A stretch of 64,000 nucleotides of DNA from Diploptera punctata (lineage: Eukaryota; Arthropoda; Insecta; Blattodea; Blaberidae), in contig JASPKZ010010239.1 in assembly GCA_030220185.1 (NCBI GenBank), positions 186,001-250,000 of the forward strand. Reading direction: 5' to 3'. Both the position numbers and the translations under genes were made by a program. Within the stretch, counting starts at the first letter, position 1, and each line of letters starts with the position of its first letter. Under the pieces are notes generated by a model. The model was not told the origin of the DNA. It made no database searches and worked only from the letters and a program-made list of their open reading frames with translations. Positions 10,846-22,716 of the stretch are shown one piece after another.

Positions 10846-11597
10846 GGCTTTCACGGCCGGAGTTATTATGATTATCTTGTAGACGATTTCCGGGCTGTTG
10901 GCCGTGGTCTTGAGGCTTGTGGTTCCCCGACGTTTCGCCAGAGACTGCGTCCGACATCCTCAAGGGTTGTCTTGAAACTGGCAATTTTGTCGACTACCTG
11001 CCCTATTTATACATTTATCCGCGACGTGTCTCTGCGCGGTCGTAAATTGTATCTGCCTTCTTGTTTGTTAGCATTAGGGTCTCCCATTGCACCAATGAGG
11101 TTGCTGTCCGATATTGTAGTAGGTTGTTCTATTTGGGGTTTACATCTGGCTTTTTTTTAAGACTGGTATCCTTGCTTTGTTGACTTTTAACGATTCTTCT
11201 TTTCTGTTGTATCTATTTTGATGTTTGCATATTTCAATGGCTTCTCGTTGCAGACGGGCAAAATAGTGTGTGCAGTTAGATAATATATCCGTGTTGTTGT
11301 ATTGTACTGTATGGCCTTCAAGTAGAGAGTGTTCTGCTACTGCTGACTTTTCCACTTGTTTAAGACGACTGTATCTTTCGTGATCTTTAAATCTGGTTGT
11401 GAAGCTGCGTTTTGTGGTGCCTATAAACACTTGGCCGCAACTGCATTGGATCCTGTATATGCCTGCTGATTGATGAGGGTGAAGTTGATCCTTAATCGGT
11501 CTGAGAAGGGTTTTGATTTTTCTGGTAGGCCTGTATACTGCTTTTATGTCTTCTTTCTTTAGCAGTTTTCCAATACGATCAGTTACATTCTTGATGA
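10846..11597 (-). pseudogene. Penelope-like element, 5'-truncated GIY-YIG endonuclease and terminus
   Basis: Read on the minus strand from 11597: VTDRIGKLLKKEDIKAVYRPTRK, then a GIY-YIG segment YRIQCSCGQVFIGTTKRS-TRFKDHERY and KSAVAEHSLLEGH, ending KKSQM near 11140. About 180 nt of 3' untranslated sequence follows, then a terminus ending in the GGCTTTCACGGCCGG word at 10846-10862. It is homologous to the endonuclease of the PLE at 3861-5835 but clearly a different copy or subfamily. The reverse transcriptase is absent (5' truncation). A frame change separates the upstream part from the ORF 11140-11430. Confidence 0.85.
10925..10973 (-). ncRNA. Hammerhead-ribozyme-like motif, degenerate
   Basis: On the minus strand TTGA-G-GA (expected C3 is T), one extra T, stem II GTCGGA / TCTGGC (six pairs including two G-U), then GAAACGTC. 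Position and sense match the motif in the PLE at 3928-3966. The C3 change should impair catalysis. Confidence 0.45.
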
Positions 11598-12094
11598 ATA
11601 ATTAAAATTATACAATTAAATAACTGTCATAGTATTTGAAAAAAAAAAAACTTGGATAACATATAAATGGTTGTTTTTGTTTCATATCAGAACCGAATTG
11701 ACTAAGACATAATGACCTGTCTCAGAGCCATCGGGGAAGGGGTGATTCGAATCTTCTTGGGGCATACATTTTCTCAGACAACGAGAGAAATTTGAATATC
11801 TATAATATTTGGTGTCTCCACCTTGAGAAAACTAGTTACATCGGCTGGAGACCCGACTTGCAAATAAAATGTTACCCCATATACTAGCTAGATGTTGGTC
11901 CACCTGTGTGATTCATACATGGAGATATGAAATCTGCAGTTGACTGATAGATCAAGGATCGTCTAAGTTTATTGCGCAATGGAGTTTTGTTATATCTTTT
12001 ATGAACATTAAATATTCTCAAGAAATGCGAAAACAATGTATTCCAAATATTGCGAAGAAATTGCGTTGTAGTATGGAAATAATTTAGTGCAACA

Positions 12095-12097
<3 letters not shown>
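11598..12097. other. AT-rich DNA, nothing recognised
   Basis: Contains an A(12) run at 11640. A minus-strand ORF over 11884-12168 is a product of the adjacent CA repeat and is not a gene. Confidence 0.5.
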
Positions 12098-12152
<55 letters not shown>

Positions 12153-12173
12153 GCGCGCGCACACACACACACA
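12098..12173. repeat. (CA)n microsatellite
   Basis: Near-perfect CA repeat with a short CGCGCG interruption at about 12152-12158. Confidence 0.95.
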
Positions 12174-12590
12174 GTTATTATAACACCCCGTCCAATTTAA
12201 CTAATGCAATAGAGTACCGATTTTATTTCATATTATATCCTATGTCAGTAGGGGCCTACTTTATGATTTAAGAAAAATGTCTGAAAATAGAATATTACGG
12301 TAAGATATACTGAAATTTTACAAAAACGGACAACACTTTCATCGAAAAATGAATAAACCATGGAATACTTGATTAATATTTTTTCAAGTAAACATGCAAA
12401 AGCAAAAATAATATGATCATAAATAAGTGATATCATCAGGACTTATTTCATTATAAGTCTAAATAAATAATTCCAGGTTACAATAATATATTTTTCATAG
12501 TTATAATATAATTTGCATTTCACCTTATCAATTAGCACTCGCACTGTAGTTATTTTGATTTGTTTCGTTATTACGCATTTCATCCTGGCG
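12174..12590. other. AT-rich DNA, nothing recognised
   Basis: No supported feature. Confidence 0.5.
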
Positions 12591-12919
12591 CTTGGTGAGG
12601 AAAGGGGTACCTCAAGGCGGCGTGCTTGCCCTTATTCTCTTGTCTTCTCAATTTATATTAATGACGTGACCAAGAAACTACAAAACTGCAAACATCAATT
12701 TACGCCAACGACTTACAGATTTACACACACTACAGGCCTGACGAAATTAACGGATACATTGACAAAGTAAACACTGACCTCAGACATATATCGTTTAGGT
12801 CCAGACAATTTGAGCTAAAACTAAATGTAAACAGAACGGAAGCAATAATTATCGGGCATTCAAAACTATTAAACTCCAATAGCAATATGCTGGCTATCAT
12901 GTTAGGTAATGAATACATT

Positions 12920-13105
12920 AATATTTAATTTTAGGAAGTTATATTTTGAGGTTATTTTAATTATATTATTTTTGGTCTGGACACCTTACCTCAATATTAA
13001 TGTTGATTTGTTCTTGGACATGTTTCAAAACAATTCTGTTTATCGTCAGCTTTCCCAATCAACATTAATATTGAGGTAAGATGTCCAGACCAAAAATAAT
13101 ATAAT
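12920..13105 (-). mobile_element. Snap-back mini-element with central hammerhead-like core and TSD
   Basis: Two 49-nt arms, 12960-13008 and 13057-13105, are inverted copies with one mismatch around a 48-nt centre. An extra 40 nt (12920-12959) lies outside the left arm. The direct repeat GAATACATT flanks it (12911-12919 and 13106-13114, or 12 bp if AAT is counted). Removing it restores the LINE reading frame, so this is a genuine insertion. The centre holds a hammerhead-like core on the minus strand, making the two arms a giant stem I. Confidence 0.85.
13012..13050 (-). ncRNA. Hammerhead-ribozyme-like motif in snap-back element
   Basis: Minus strand: CTGA-C-GA (13049-13043), T, stem II AAACA with loop GAAT and TGTTT, T, then GAAAC. 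The string ACATGT before the predicted cleavage C is a perfect 6-nt palindrome, suiting a dimeric hammerhead with a loopless stem III. Stem I is formed by the long arms after an internal loop. Not tested for activity. Confidence 0.6.
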
Positions 13106-13690
13106 GAATACATTCCTTATACCGATGTCGTTAAAAAGTTGGTACTTTACTTAGATTCTAATTTAAATTGGAATGCTCAAGTAAAACGAGCATCTAAAAA
13201 GATCTCCATAATGCATTCCCTAAAGGGTCTTAAATTTTTTTTCTTCCTACAGCTCTTAAAAGATTTTAATCCAAACCTTAGTGATACCGCATTTTTGACT
13301 ACGGAGTATTGTGGCGTTCTACTAACTGACATAAGTGACGGACTGTCGGACAAACTGCAGCGTGTCCATAATATGTATCAGATTCATATTTAATGTCCGA
13401 AAATTCGATCATATTTCTCCATTATTCCACGAACTGTCATGGCTACATCTAAAAGAGAGATAAAAATCGCACTGTCTGATTCTCTTATTTAAGATCCCAC
13501 ATACCTCGACTCCCAATGATTTATCATCTCGTTTCCAGTATCTATCCTCCAACCATAACTTAAACACACGATCACAACATAGTCTCTTGCTTAATATACC
13601 GCAACATAGGACATCGCACCACTCCATGTCATATACTATCTTCACTTCTCGCAACTGGAATTCCCTACCACAAGAAATAAGGGGCTGCCG

Positions 13691-13891
13691 GACATTTGAA
13701 TAGAATTGAATAGATTTATTTAGCCTGGTGGAGCTATGACCATGTGGCCTTCTCTTCCACGCACTGGCGTCTTTTAAAAGAAATCTAAATTATTATTATT
13801 ATTTGCTTTATTTGCTCTAACCTCGAATTCATAATTACCCAGTGTAACGTAATATATTAATAGGAGTTTCTCGTATAATTTATCATATTTA

Positions 13892-13951
<60 letters not shown>

Positions 13952-14170
13952 CAGTATTATTATAATCGTAAGCATTATTATTGTTTTATGGTATAAAAAG
14001 TAGTTTGAATATTAAATTTAATTGCAACATTTAATATATCTTTAACTATTTATAATTACCATAGTGTATATCTATATTGTCAAATATGTATTTGTATCTG
14101 TGTTTGGTTGAGGGGAAGAGAAGGCCTTATTGCCTGAACTCTGCCAGAAGAAATAAAACATATTATTAGC
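13691..14170 (+). mobile_element. LINE 3' untranslated region with ATT repeat
   Basis: After the reverse transcriptase relic the sequence runs through a short antisense copy of a LINE 3' end (TTTATTTAGCCTGGTGGAGC, 13717-13760) and an ATT microsatellite at 13890-13953. It then reaches GGGAAGAGAAGGCCTTATTGCC and ACTCTGCCAGAAGAAATAAA at 14113-14160. That is the 3'-end signature I associate with insect LINEs whose tail repeats are short. Confidence 0.55.
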
Positions 14171-14204
14171 TATATCATTATATATTATCAAGTAGAATAT
14201 ACAA

Positions 14205-14285
14205 GGATGATTGGAAAAGTTAGATCGGGATAGCTTGTATCCGCGCTGCCATGAACTTACGGGTTCGATATTGCTATTAATTTAT
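14205..14285 (+). pseudogene. LINE 3' tail fragment
   Basis: GGATGATTGGAAAAGTTAGA, then CGCGCTGCCATGAACTTACG and GGTTCGATA match the tail of the family at 39660-39905, with an internal deletion. Confidence 0.5.
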
Positions 14286-15040
14286 AGTTCAAATGTCTGA
14301 TTGACTGCATATTTCTATTTGTAATTTTAAGCAAATTTACCTTTACTAGCATATGTTTTGGATGAATTACTATTATTCGTATTTTATGTTGAAATATACC
14401 TTAATAACCTCAACATTCTGAACGAGGTATTTCAGTGTGAACTAAAGTATTTACGGATGTCGTTTTATGTCAGTTGTTAAATAGGTACAGCAGATATTAA
14501 TATTTATTTATTTTCATAATTAATTTCGCATATGAAATAAAATTATTGTTCATTGTAATGATACATCACATAAAGACTTCTTCTCGAAATTTCGTTCTCA
14601 GCTGTGTTTAGATTGTTAATATCTCAATTGATAAAATCTCATTTTGAATCTTGTAACATAAATGACTACAATCTCAATTACTATCAGATGGTATAAACAT
14701 CCGTGTATGTTGAACTTTTATTTCTTCTACTTAAAGGGGTTAGGGTAAACATTCTTGCTTGTTGCTCCCCCCCAAGAACTATATGCTTTAACCTATCCAT
14801 CTTGACGATGGTCGTCTTTATCTCCTCCGTCTTTGACTTTGCGTAATAGGCCTAGTGCCTGTTTTGTTCTTATCAATAAACTGCCGGTTTAAATAGTCTA
14901 CATATTTTATTATGTTTAACTATGTTTAATTAAATACCGTGTTGTACTTAAATAATATAATAGTTTCATGTGAAAATTGTGTGTAGACTGAAATGAAACA
15001 GGAAAAATATGTGTGAGTGAGTGGATAGCTTTCTTTTATT
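14286..15040. other. AT-rich DNA, nothing recognised
   Basis: A C(9) run occurs at 14766. No supported gene or repeat. Confidence 0.5.
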
Positions 15041-15664
15041 TTGTTTTGTATGTCAACAATAATAACAAAGATGCCAACTTCTCAACAGAAAGCGTTTTGT
15101 GGTTTGCAGTTTGAGAGTTGTAAATCAGTTGTGATAGTTCAACGTGTATTTCGTAGGCAGTTTAATCGTGATCCCTCCAATGCCAACAACATCCGACGAT
15201 GGCATAATCAGTTCACAACGATCGGTTGTCTGTGTAAAGGCAAACGTTTGGGATGACCAAGAGTGTCTGAGGAGAATGTTGCTGCTGTAACATTTCAAGT
15301 GCAAAGTCAGCGTAATCAGTAGGCTTTAGAGCCTGTAACAATTGCAAACGGTAGGGACGCGTTTTCGTAAGACCTTCCACACTGTCATTACTGGATTGGT
15401 CGTCATGGTCCAGATGACAAGGCTTATCTCCAGTGGCCTCCTAGATCACCGAATCTCACCCTATGCGATTTTGTCCTTTGGAGGTTTGTAAAGGACAATG
15501 TCTACGTGCCTCCATTGCCTGCTAACCTGGCCGAGTTGAGAAACAGGATTCGAGAAGCTGTTGCTGCTATCAATCCAGACATGCTTATTAATGTATGGGA
15601 AGAATTAGTCTACAGGTTGGATGTGTGTCATGTAACAAACGGGGCTCACATTGAACACCTATGA
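15041..15664 (+). pseudogene. Tc1/mariner transposase, internally deleted
   Basis: N-terminal helix-turn-helix region PTSQQKAFCGLQFESCKSVV...VQRVFRRQF...IRRWHNQF and CLCKGKRLG, then a stop (TGA at 15254) followed in frame by PRVSEENVAAV. In relatives GRPRVSEENV is continuous, so the stop fits a CGA-to-TGA change (CpG decay). After 15357 the sequence is the C-terminal third: YLQWPPRSPNLTLCDFVLWRFVKD (third catalytic Asp in LCDF), VYVPPLPANLAELRNRI and YRLDVCHVTNGAHIEHL, ending at 15664. The middle of the protein with the first two catalytic Asp residues is gone. Terminal repeats were not identified. Confidence 0.85.
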
Positions 15665-17269
15665 ACTTATAATGTAAACTGGATATGTTACTCTTTCATT
15701 TAACATGAGTTTTGTTTTTGTCATAGTTAAAGTATAATTCAACACCTTTCAAATCACTATATTCTTTTATGTATATCCTGTAGATTATATTTGATTCTTG
15801 GCTTATTTCATCTATATTAATTTATAACTTTCCGCAGATCTCAGAAATTTCATTTCAGTAGTTCATATTCATGGGAAGTCCTTTTAGTTAATGTGCCAGC
15901 TTTCCTTTGTACAATACTGCAGGACTGCCAATTCTTTATAAAATTGTAGCTGTTTGTGAATTTTTTCTTAAGTTGTTAAAATTGTGCCTCACATATTTAG
16001 GGTATGCTGTAATTTGTATTTCTAATTAAAATATAACATAACCGTCTATCTGATATCCTAAGTAATTGATTATGTGAACGTTTTCTGTTAGCATACATTT
16101 GTGAACAATTTTGCTCCTTATTTGATGTTTCCTACAGAGCTAGCAATTTACTTTTATTAATTAAAATTTATAACTTATACATCTTTATTACATTACAAAT
16201 TATGAAATGCCTTTTGTAAAATATTATCTTATGGAGATATTAGGACCTTGTATTTCATTTAAATCCTGTGCCATTATCTGCTTTCCATATTCTAATTGTA
16301 TCATAGAAATAAATATTAAATTGTGCTGGAGAACTGGTTGAAGTTTTTTGAATAAATACCTATGCTTCTAATTTGTAATCCATTTTCATCTTTGATTTTT
16401 GATAATCTTAATATTGAGATATTTTATAAAACAGTTAGATCTTAAATAAATTGGAACAATATAATATCATATTGTTTATAATAATATAGTGATTTGTCAT
16501 ATTTGATTTAAGGTTGTGAAACAGGGCGACATACTGAAGGATCACACATGAAATTCGTACCGGAAGTAGAGGGGACGAAAAGAATCCCCACCCAAATTAT
16601 TGGCTTATGCAAACCGTTTTAATCCGCAATTTGCATGTTCAAACAGAGAGACGCCGCCTGGGACAGTGCTGCCTCCTATCTCTGTTTACACAGCTTGATT
16701 CGAAGCCGGGGGCAAGTCGCTAAGTCGTGCCGACATATCGTTTCCTTTTATACCGTTTCTTTTTCTGTCCTATTGTAAGTCCATGTATCAATTTTTTTCC
16801 CCTCTAACATTACATATCTATTCTCAGTCCCATATCCTACTGCTGTTAATGCATTGTAATATTTTACCTATAATATGTTTAAGCATTATTTTCCCATTCA
16901 TTACGTTTAAATTCTGCTTCAAAAATGCGTGTAGTCGGTTTGTTTTATTATAAATCAACAATCGGGATTTAATGGCATGTCTTCAAAATATGACCGAACT
17001 ACGTCACAAGGAGTCTTCATGGTCTCAAACAACAATCAGTCAAAAATCATTATTTGCGGCGAACAATGTTATTAGGCACTCAACATGTATTCAGACGTTT
17101 AACATAAATGAATGAAATCACAATATAAATTTTTTCGTCTTCATCTCTTAGATTATGGAAAGAAAACGGGATTTGCAATCATTGCTGGTTTCATTCAATG
17201 ATACCCATTACAGGGTATACCCTTTACACAGCTTTCCATAAATCCCTAAATGATTAAAAATTCAATTTT
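15665..17269. other. AT-rich DNA with one GC-richer patch
   Basis: Mostly featureless. The patch 16525-16740 (CCGGAAGTAGAGGGGACG through CGAAGCCGGGGGCAAG) is markedly GC-richer than its surroundings and may be a diverged transposable element. I could not identify it. Confidence 0.4.
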
Positions 17270-17565
17270 GTTCGAAAATAGGATACTAAGACGAATTCTG
17301 ACCTATATAGAACGATAATGGAGGATACGTTTCAAATAGCAGCACCATAATTTATATCGTTGCCCTAATATAGTCAGGTTCATTTAGTCTAGGAGATTCA
17401 GATAGCTCATACAGATCAAATGGAAGACAAAAATTATTTATAAATTGTCTTTGACAGATTATTAGGAAGTGTTAGGCTTTGGTAGGAAAATACTAATAGA
17501 ATGGATATTAGGTAACTGGATATCGAAGATATATTCTGTTCAATTAGTTGAGAATAGGGAGCATT
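17270..17565 (+). pseudogene. LINE C-terminal tail, strongly degraded
   Basis: Recognisable blocks are an RILTYIER-type segment near 17294, a stretch equivalent to LRWLGHL..RMDD, and AGGCTTTGGTAGGAAAATAC where GRPRRRW would be coded. The overall order resembles 58310-58660. Low sequence quality, many frame changes. Confidence 0.4.
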
Positions 17566-18763
17566 CGATAATCTTCATTGTAATTATGGATTCACAGCCT
17601 ATAGAGTTAAGTTATAGCTTGCAGCGCTAATTCATTCTTGTTTGACTATACATCTCTCACTACCCAGACTTATTTTTTGCTCGGTACCCCTTTTTATACC
17701 ATTTAGAGTCAATATCCGCATCACTTGAAATGGAGTTGATTTCATCAGTAAAACGACACCACGAAATAACTAATAACAACGATGCTGATGTAATTGAATG
17801 CCTCCCAAGGTTACAACTAAATCATGAGAACACGGGAATCCATCACAAGCTGACTGGAAGGGGAGCATTACGTTATAGAATTCTACTGCATGCGCAATAC
17901 TTCTGCATTATGTTCACTGCTAAGCTAATAGGTAGTTAGTTTAATTATGGACAAAATTTCTAAGAGTACATATAATTGTTATTTACGTTGACACGACAAC
18001 TGTGGAAGAACAAAGTCAAATTATATTATTTTTTGTTGCGAAAGCAGGAAACAACATTGGGAATCATGTGATTAGCGTAAGGTGATATATAAAATATTAT
18101 TTTAGTTCTCTTAACCGGATATTATCACTTTTCATCACTTGAAATAATACTTGCTTTGCCTCAGTATTCCGAATTAACCCCGTATCAGAGCTTAATGAAA
18201 CAATACTTTCTTTGGCAAAGCTGGCAATCGAATTACCTGTCTCTGGATTGCTAGTCAGATATCCTAACTGACAAAATTTGTTATTTGTTATTTAATATCA
18301 GAGGGTCTCTCAATGTTCAATACTGGAAGTCTGATTCTAAATTTGAACATCTGGATTTTCAAAGATTGTATCAACAATAAATGTTGTTCAAATAAAAGCA
18401 GATCTACATATGACCTACTGTAAAAACAATTGGATTACTAATATTTTTTATTAAATTGAAAGACCTGATTGTGTCTACACTGACAGTCTCATTACAGATA
18501 ACCTAGTTGCTGGTACAATTTGATTCGCTAACTCAAACAGCTTCTGTGGATCTGCCCACTATTTCGGCGAGATTGGAAATTTTGTCGATTTTTTCTCAAC
18601 CTAGGGGCTATACCAATTCCAAGCTAAATCCCAATTATACTGTAAACAAAACATATGTATGACTGCATTTTAATTAATCGAATAGCAATTTTACCTTTGA
18701 GTGTTGAAAGAAAATGTAGTTTGCTCTCTAACACTCGAAATAAAAATAATGAGTAATAAAATA
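17566..18763. other. AT-rich DNA, nothing recognised
   Basis: An ORF of 69 codons at 17730-17939 has no recognisable motif. No repeats shared with the rest of the window seen. Confidence 0.45.
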
Positions 18764-19082
18764 TCCATCCATAGTAATTCTGCCCGAGGGCAGGTTCTTC
18801 ACTACAATCATTGCATTTTCATGCTATGCTTGCAGCTTTAATAGGAAATTGTAGGTGTGGTAGCTTCCCGTTGCTTTCCACACCGGTGAAAGATGATGAT
18901 AATGATGATGGCCGTATGATTTCGGGGACCGTTTGAGCCTTAAAGTTTTCCTGAGATTTGACTTACAAGTGAGGAAGAACCTCGATAAAAACCTCACCCA
19001 GAAAAACTGCCCCGACTGGGGATCGAAGCAGGGCCCGCTGCGTGAGAAGGCAGCACGCCACCTCGAGACCACAGCGGTAGAC
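18764..19082 (-). mobile_element. SINE family A, copy 2
   Basis: Full-length minus-strand copy. The tRNA-like head abuts a (TA)n array (19088-19122). The B box is altered (GATCGAAGCAGGG on the plus strand), so this copy is unlikely to be transcribed efficiently by RNA polymerase III. Confidence 0.9.
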
Positions 19083-19083
19083 A

Positions 19084-19087
<4 letters not shown>

Positions 19088-19122
<35 letters not shown>
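19088..19122. repeat. (TA)n microsatellite
   Basis: Perfect TA repeat directly at the 5' side of SINE A copy 2. Confidence 0.95.
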
Positions 19123-19128
<6 letters not shown>

Positions 19129-20171
19129 CATGTGTCTTTATATGTTATATGGGAGAGTTTGAAGATATATAAGTACAATTTTAATATATTCATTAAATAT
19201 TGTCCTATTTTAACGCATGGGCAATGCAGAATACATTGAAAAATCAATTATTTAAAAATGGCCGCTTATGTAGAATTTTTAACACCGGAAACGAAAGCTT
19301 TTGAAATCGGAGGGGAGCAAATTATTTTCAAACAATTTAGTAATATATCCCATATTATTCATTCAGGATGTGGTGAAAATAACAGCAGAATTTACAGGTG
19401 TGTCAACATGGAGCATAAATTATGTTCGTACTAATGAAATTGTAAATAAAGGACGCCAGCAAAAAAGCGTAAATATCTTATTAGCTTGGCCAATATATCA
19501 TTTTTTGTCATACAATTTTTCTTTGTCCTAAATAAATAAGAAATATGGGAAGTCCCAAATTATTGCTACAATAGTATCTTGTATTGAGTCTTATTTACCA
19601 TGAAATATTTTGTTGCTAAGAATACTGATTCTATCATTGACATTTCCATACACAATTGTCATATGGCTGGAAAAGTACTATACTACAGTTCCCCCAATAA
19701 ACGTCGGCGGAGTAATACTTTATGTAAACCCAGTTAATTGGATAAACTGGGTAAATTTCTGACAAAACGCGGAAAATAAGAACAACGCTCATTCATGAAT
19801 AAATAAATATGTTAAATTGCAATACCATTAATTCTTAATAATTCTACATAACCTAGTTAATGTATAATGTTATTGTATTGTTATGTAATTGTAATATTAT
19901 TGTGATTTCTTTTTTGTTTTAAGTTATATTAGGCCTATTATCAATCATGAAAACTTATTGTAGCGGACTATCAACAACACGTAGGCCTACGGATTACTGC
20001 CCGTGAGACCCATATTTGGAAATTACATTTTATGTATCTTACTTTTAGTCTAATTAAGTCCTTATGTATGTGTAAGTCTGTTTACAATAGAACTGGAAGT
20101 TACTTCGGAATTAGTATACTAGGGATGACTTTGCACAATAAATAATCTCCATATTTTGCACCATATAAAAA
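19123..20171. other. AT-rich DNA, nothing recognised
   Basis: A small hairpin (ACCCAGTT / AACTGGGT) lies at 19728-19752. Two TAGGCCTA words occur at 19930 and 19982. No gene. Confidence 0.45.
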
Positions 20172-20460
20172 GATAAAGTGATCCCACTACAAGTCTTAGG
20201 AAGTCCTTGGAGTAGTAGAAGGTTAAGGCACCCACCTTTCTACATAAATTACATGAGATGTCAGCTCTACGTGACGGTAGACTCTACCCTCAGAACATGC
20301 TTCTTGTACTCATTTGAGTTGAAGGCTGAGTTTACTTCAGACCATGGAGCCATCAAAATGTTTAGGTCATTTTAAAAATTCTGTTCCCATTGGATCTAGA
20401 ACACGCGATTTTCCGGCTGATAGCATATTGCCTTAACTAACTGTGCTACGGCGTGTGCGC
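20172..20460 (-). mobile_element. SINE family B, copy 2
   Basis: Plus-strand landmarks AAAGTGATCCCACTACAAG, GAAGGTTAAGGC-CCCACC, TGACGGTAGACTCTACCCTCAGAAC and GCTACGGCGTG match 2616-2916. The tRNA-like head is at the right end on the minus strand. More diverged than copy 1. Confidence 0.75.
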
Positions 20461-20873
20461 CAGGTGCCTGGATTACATTTCAAATTCCTCCTCAATATAT
20501 TGAGAAAGCATGTGTTACTGAGATAGCTATTTATACGTCGGGTGGGGACATTAAGCCTAGTGGACACATAGGCGCAGGCTAGGAACGGAGCCGGGTTTCA
20601 CCTTCTCCCTTCCCATCATCATCGTCCACCACTATACATACGCTATAAATACATTTAAAAACCTACCCTCATCCCACACTCCTCAATACACGCAATGCAA
20701 TTACACGTCATCTACGCAACATAGTCTGCCCAATTTGTTTGTAAAACTAAATATTGATGCCAATAATGCCATACATCCGCCTAAGGTGAAACTCAAGTAC
20801 GAAGATTACATTTGTCGACTTTGGAAACTACACACACGTTATTAGATTGCCTATTCATAACACCTTTTACTTA
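20461..20873. other. Unidentified repeat-like segment
   Basis: CGTCGGGTGGGGACATTAAGC and TAGGAACGGAGCCGGGTTTC (20535-20605) followed by C-rich CAT-repeat DNA look like a LINE 3' region or another short repeat. There is no second copy in this window to confirm it. Confidence 0.3.
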
Positions 20874-21195
20874 AGTAATGCCACGAGCGATTTCCAATTT
20901 ATTTAGAGAATTTGGAAATCAAGAGTCGCATTTGTTAGGACTATTTAACGAATAAAATTAAACTGTTTACTCACAAACCATTATTTAAATATAGTTATTT
21001 TAAAATATTTATATAGCTAATGCAAAAGGCGATGTTTGAAAACAAATGAGAAACGTTATGTTTCACTTGTTCATCACTGCAACCAGATCATACTATTTAT
21101 TGCCAACGGATCACAATATTGTAACAATGCAATTAGTGGAGAAAAAATAAAACACACCAAACTGCATATCAATTAAATTCTGATGTCCTATGATG
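20874..21195 (-). repeat. Interspersed repeat family E, copy 3
   Basis: Reverse-oriented copy beginning with AAGTAATGCCACGAGCGATTTCC and ending near TCTGATGTCCTATGATG. Its hairpin is short (20889-20924): the ~36-nt inner segment present in copies 1 and 2 is absent. SINE A copy 3 starts immediately after it. Confidence 0.7.
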
Positions 21196-21200
21196 TAAAT

Positions 21201-21523
21201 GTCCACTGCTGTGGTCTCGATGTGGCGTGCTGTCTTGTCACGCAGCGGGCCCGGGTTCGATCCCCGGTCGGGGCAGTTTCTCACCTGCAAGACATATGTC
21301 AGGAAAACTTAAAGGCCCAAACGGTCCCCGAAATCATATGGCCATTATCATCATCCTTATCATATCATTATCATCATCATCATCATCATCCTTCACCGGT
21401 GTGGAAAGCAACGGGAAGCTACCACACGTACAATTCCTAGTATAGCTACAAGCATAGCATGAAAATGCTATGATTGCAGTGAAGGACCTGCCTTCGGGCA
21501 GAATTAGTATGGGTGGATGGATG
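21201..21523 (+). mobile_element. SINE family A, copy 3
   Basis: Plus-strand copy with an intact B box (GGGTTCGATCCCCG). It lacks the TGGGTGAGGTTTTTATCGGGG segment after the head. The tail reaches GGATGGATG. Confidence 0.9.
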
Positions 21524-22716
21524 ATGTAAATATGTCAATTATATTTTTCTGAACGTTATTACCTGGTAAATAATACATTAAGAATGTACAAAGAGTGGTT
21601 TCTTTCTTTTTGTGGTATAATCAATTGCTACAAATGTTTTTATATTATAAACCGCAAGTACTATTTAGATACATTCGTGCACTATTTATACAATCTGGCA
21701 GTCACATGCATTGTAGGATTCTTACATCTTAATACATAAATATTTATCTTCAACGTATTTCTTAGAGAGTCAGTCACTGCAAAATAATGGTCTGACCTAT
21801 TCAGAATGTTAAAACGGAGGAACTTGATATTAAAGTAATAAAATTAAATTGATACAATCGAGGCGAAAAACGACTCTGATTGGTTGTAAATCAAAGTGCA
21901 TTCAATTGTGATTGGTCATTGACTCCCATTTGGAGCATGAGTTAAATATTTTTAAAAATCTGAATTATGTAAATTTTATTCCGAAATAAAGAAATGAGAA
22001 ATTAATTTTCATCATCCCCAGAGAAAGTGATATTTTTCTAAACACGAGCATTTGTGATCACGGTACGACTCTACGCATGATGCTATTTTTACGCACCTGG
22101 TAACTAATGAATCGTTATAATGCCCTAAAAAACATCAACTACTAAGTCTTCATCAATGATGCTGTTAACCACTGGGAAATTCCTCGAAGGAAGAATCAGA
22201 AATATTTAAGTATTAGAATCCCATATTATTATCATTTTTATTCTCGTAATGTTTCTTCTTCAGTGTGTAAAATACATTTGTCAGGATTTTCTGTAAGATT
22301 TATAAACAGAATACAGCTAGAAAATTCCCCATACACCAAAAATCCACGTAAAATATAATACTATATGCTATGGTTATTGTTCATACGTGCTAGGAATGGA
22401 TATAGACATAAAATTTCTTTGTATGGTTTCTATGATCGTCTGATTCCTTGTTTAAGGATATTAAGATTCTCTGAACTATGTTTAAAGTTATTTTGTCACA
22501 GAGCTGTGTGCAATTTTAACTGCTGTACTTATGCTAATTTACAACATTACATTACTCTAGATAATACATAGTGAAGGTATAGAGATGATTATATACATGG
22601 AGATTTGAATATTAATCGATTTATCTTCCTTGTTCTTTTATTTGTTATATCAATAATATGTTTAATTATTAGCCCAAATATAATTAGAATTTTAATTGGT
22701 TGAGACCGACTATATG
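21524..22716. other. AT-rich DNA, nothing recognised
   Basis: No supported gene, RNA or shared repeat. Confidence 0.45.

Larger units (their letters stand above)
12595..13690 (+). pseudogene. LINE reverse transcriptase C-terminal half, frameshifted and interrupted
   Basis: Non-LTR retrotransposon reverse transcriptase relic. In order: VPQGGVLALIL (12606), SIYINDVTKKLQNCKHQ (12645), YANDLQIYTHYRPDEINGYI (12702; the usual YADD box reads YAND), FELKLNVNRTEAIIIGHSK (12807), LDSNLNWNAQVKRASKKI (13143), then YCGVLLTDISDGLSDKLQRV (13308) and NWNSLPQEIRGCRTF (13653). Together these give palm, thumb and the typical C-terminal tail of Jockey/CR1-like LINEs. Frame changes occur near 12640, 12700 and several later points. 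At 12911 the reading frame (GNEYI) is split by a 186-bp hairpin element, after which it resumes exactly (PYTDVV). The element is 5'-truncated, with no N-terminal or endonuclease part seen. The exact clade is not settled. Confidence 0.85.

Noticed and set aside
11884..12168. Minus-strand ORF with a VCVCVC start
   Set aside because: It is the translation of the CA microsatellite plus adjacent non-coding DNA.
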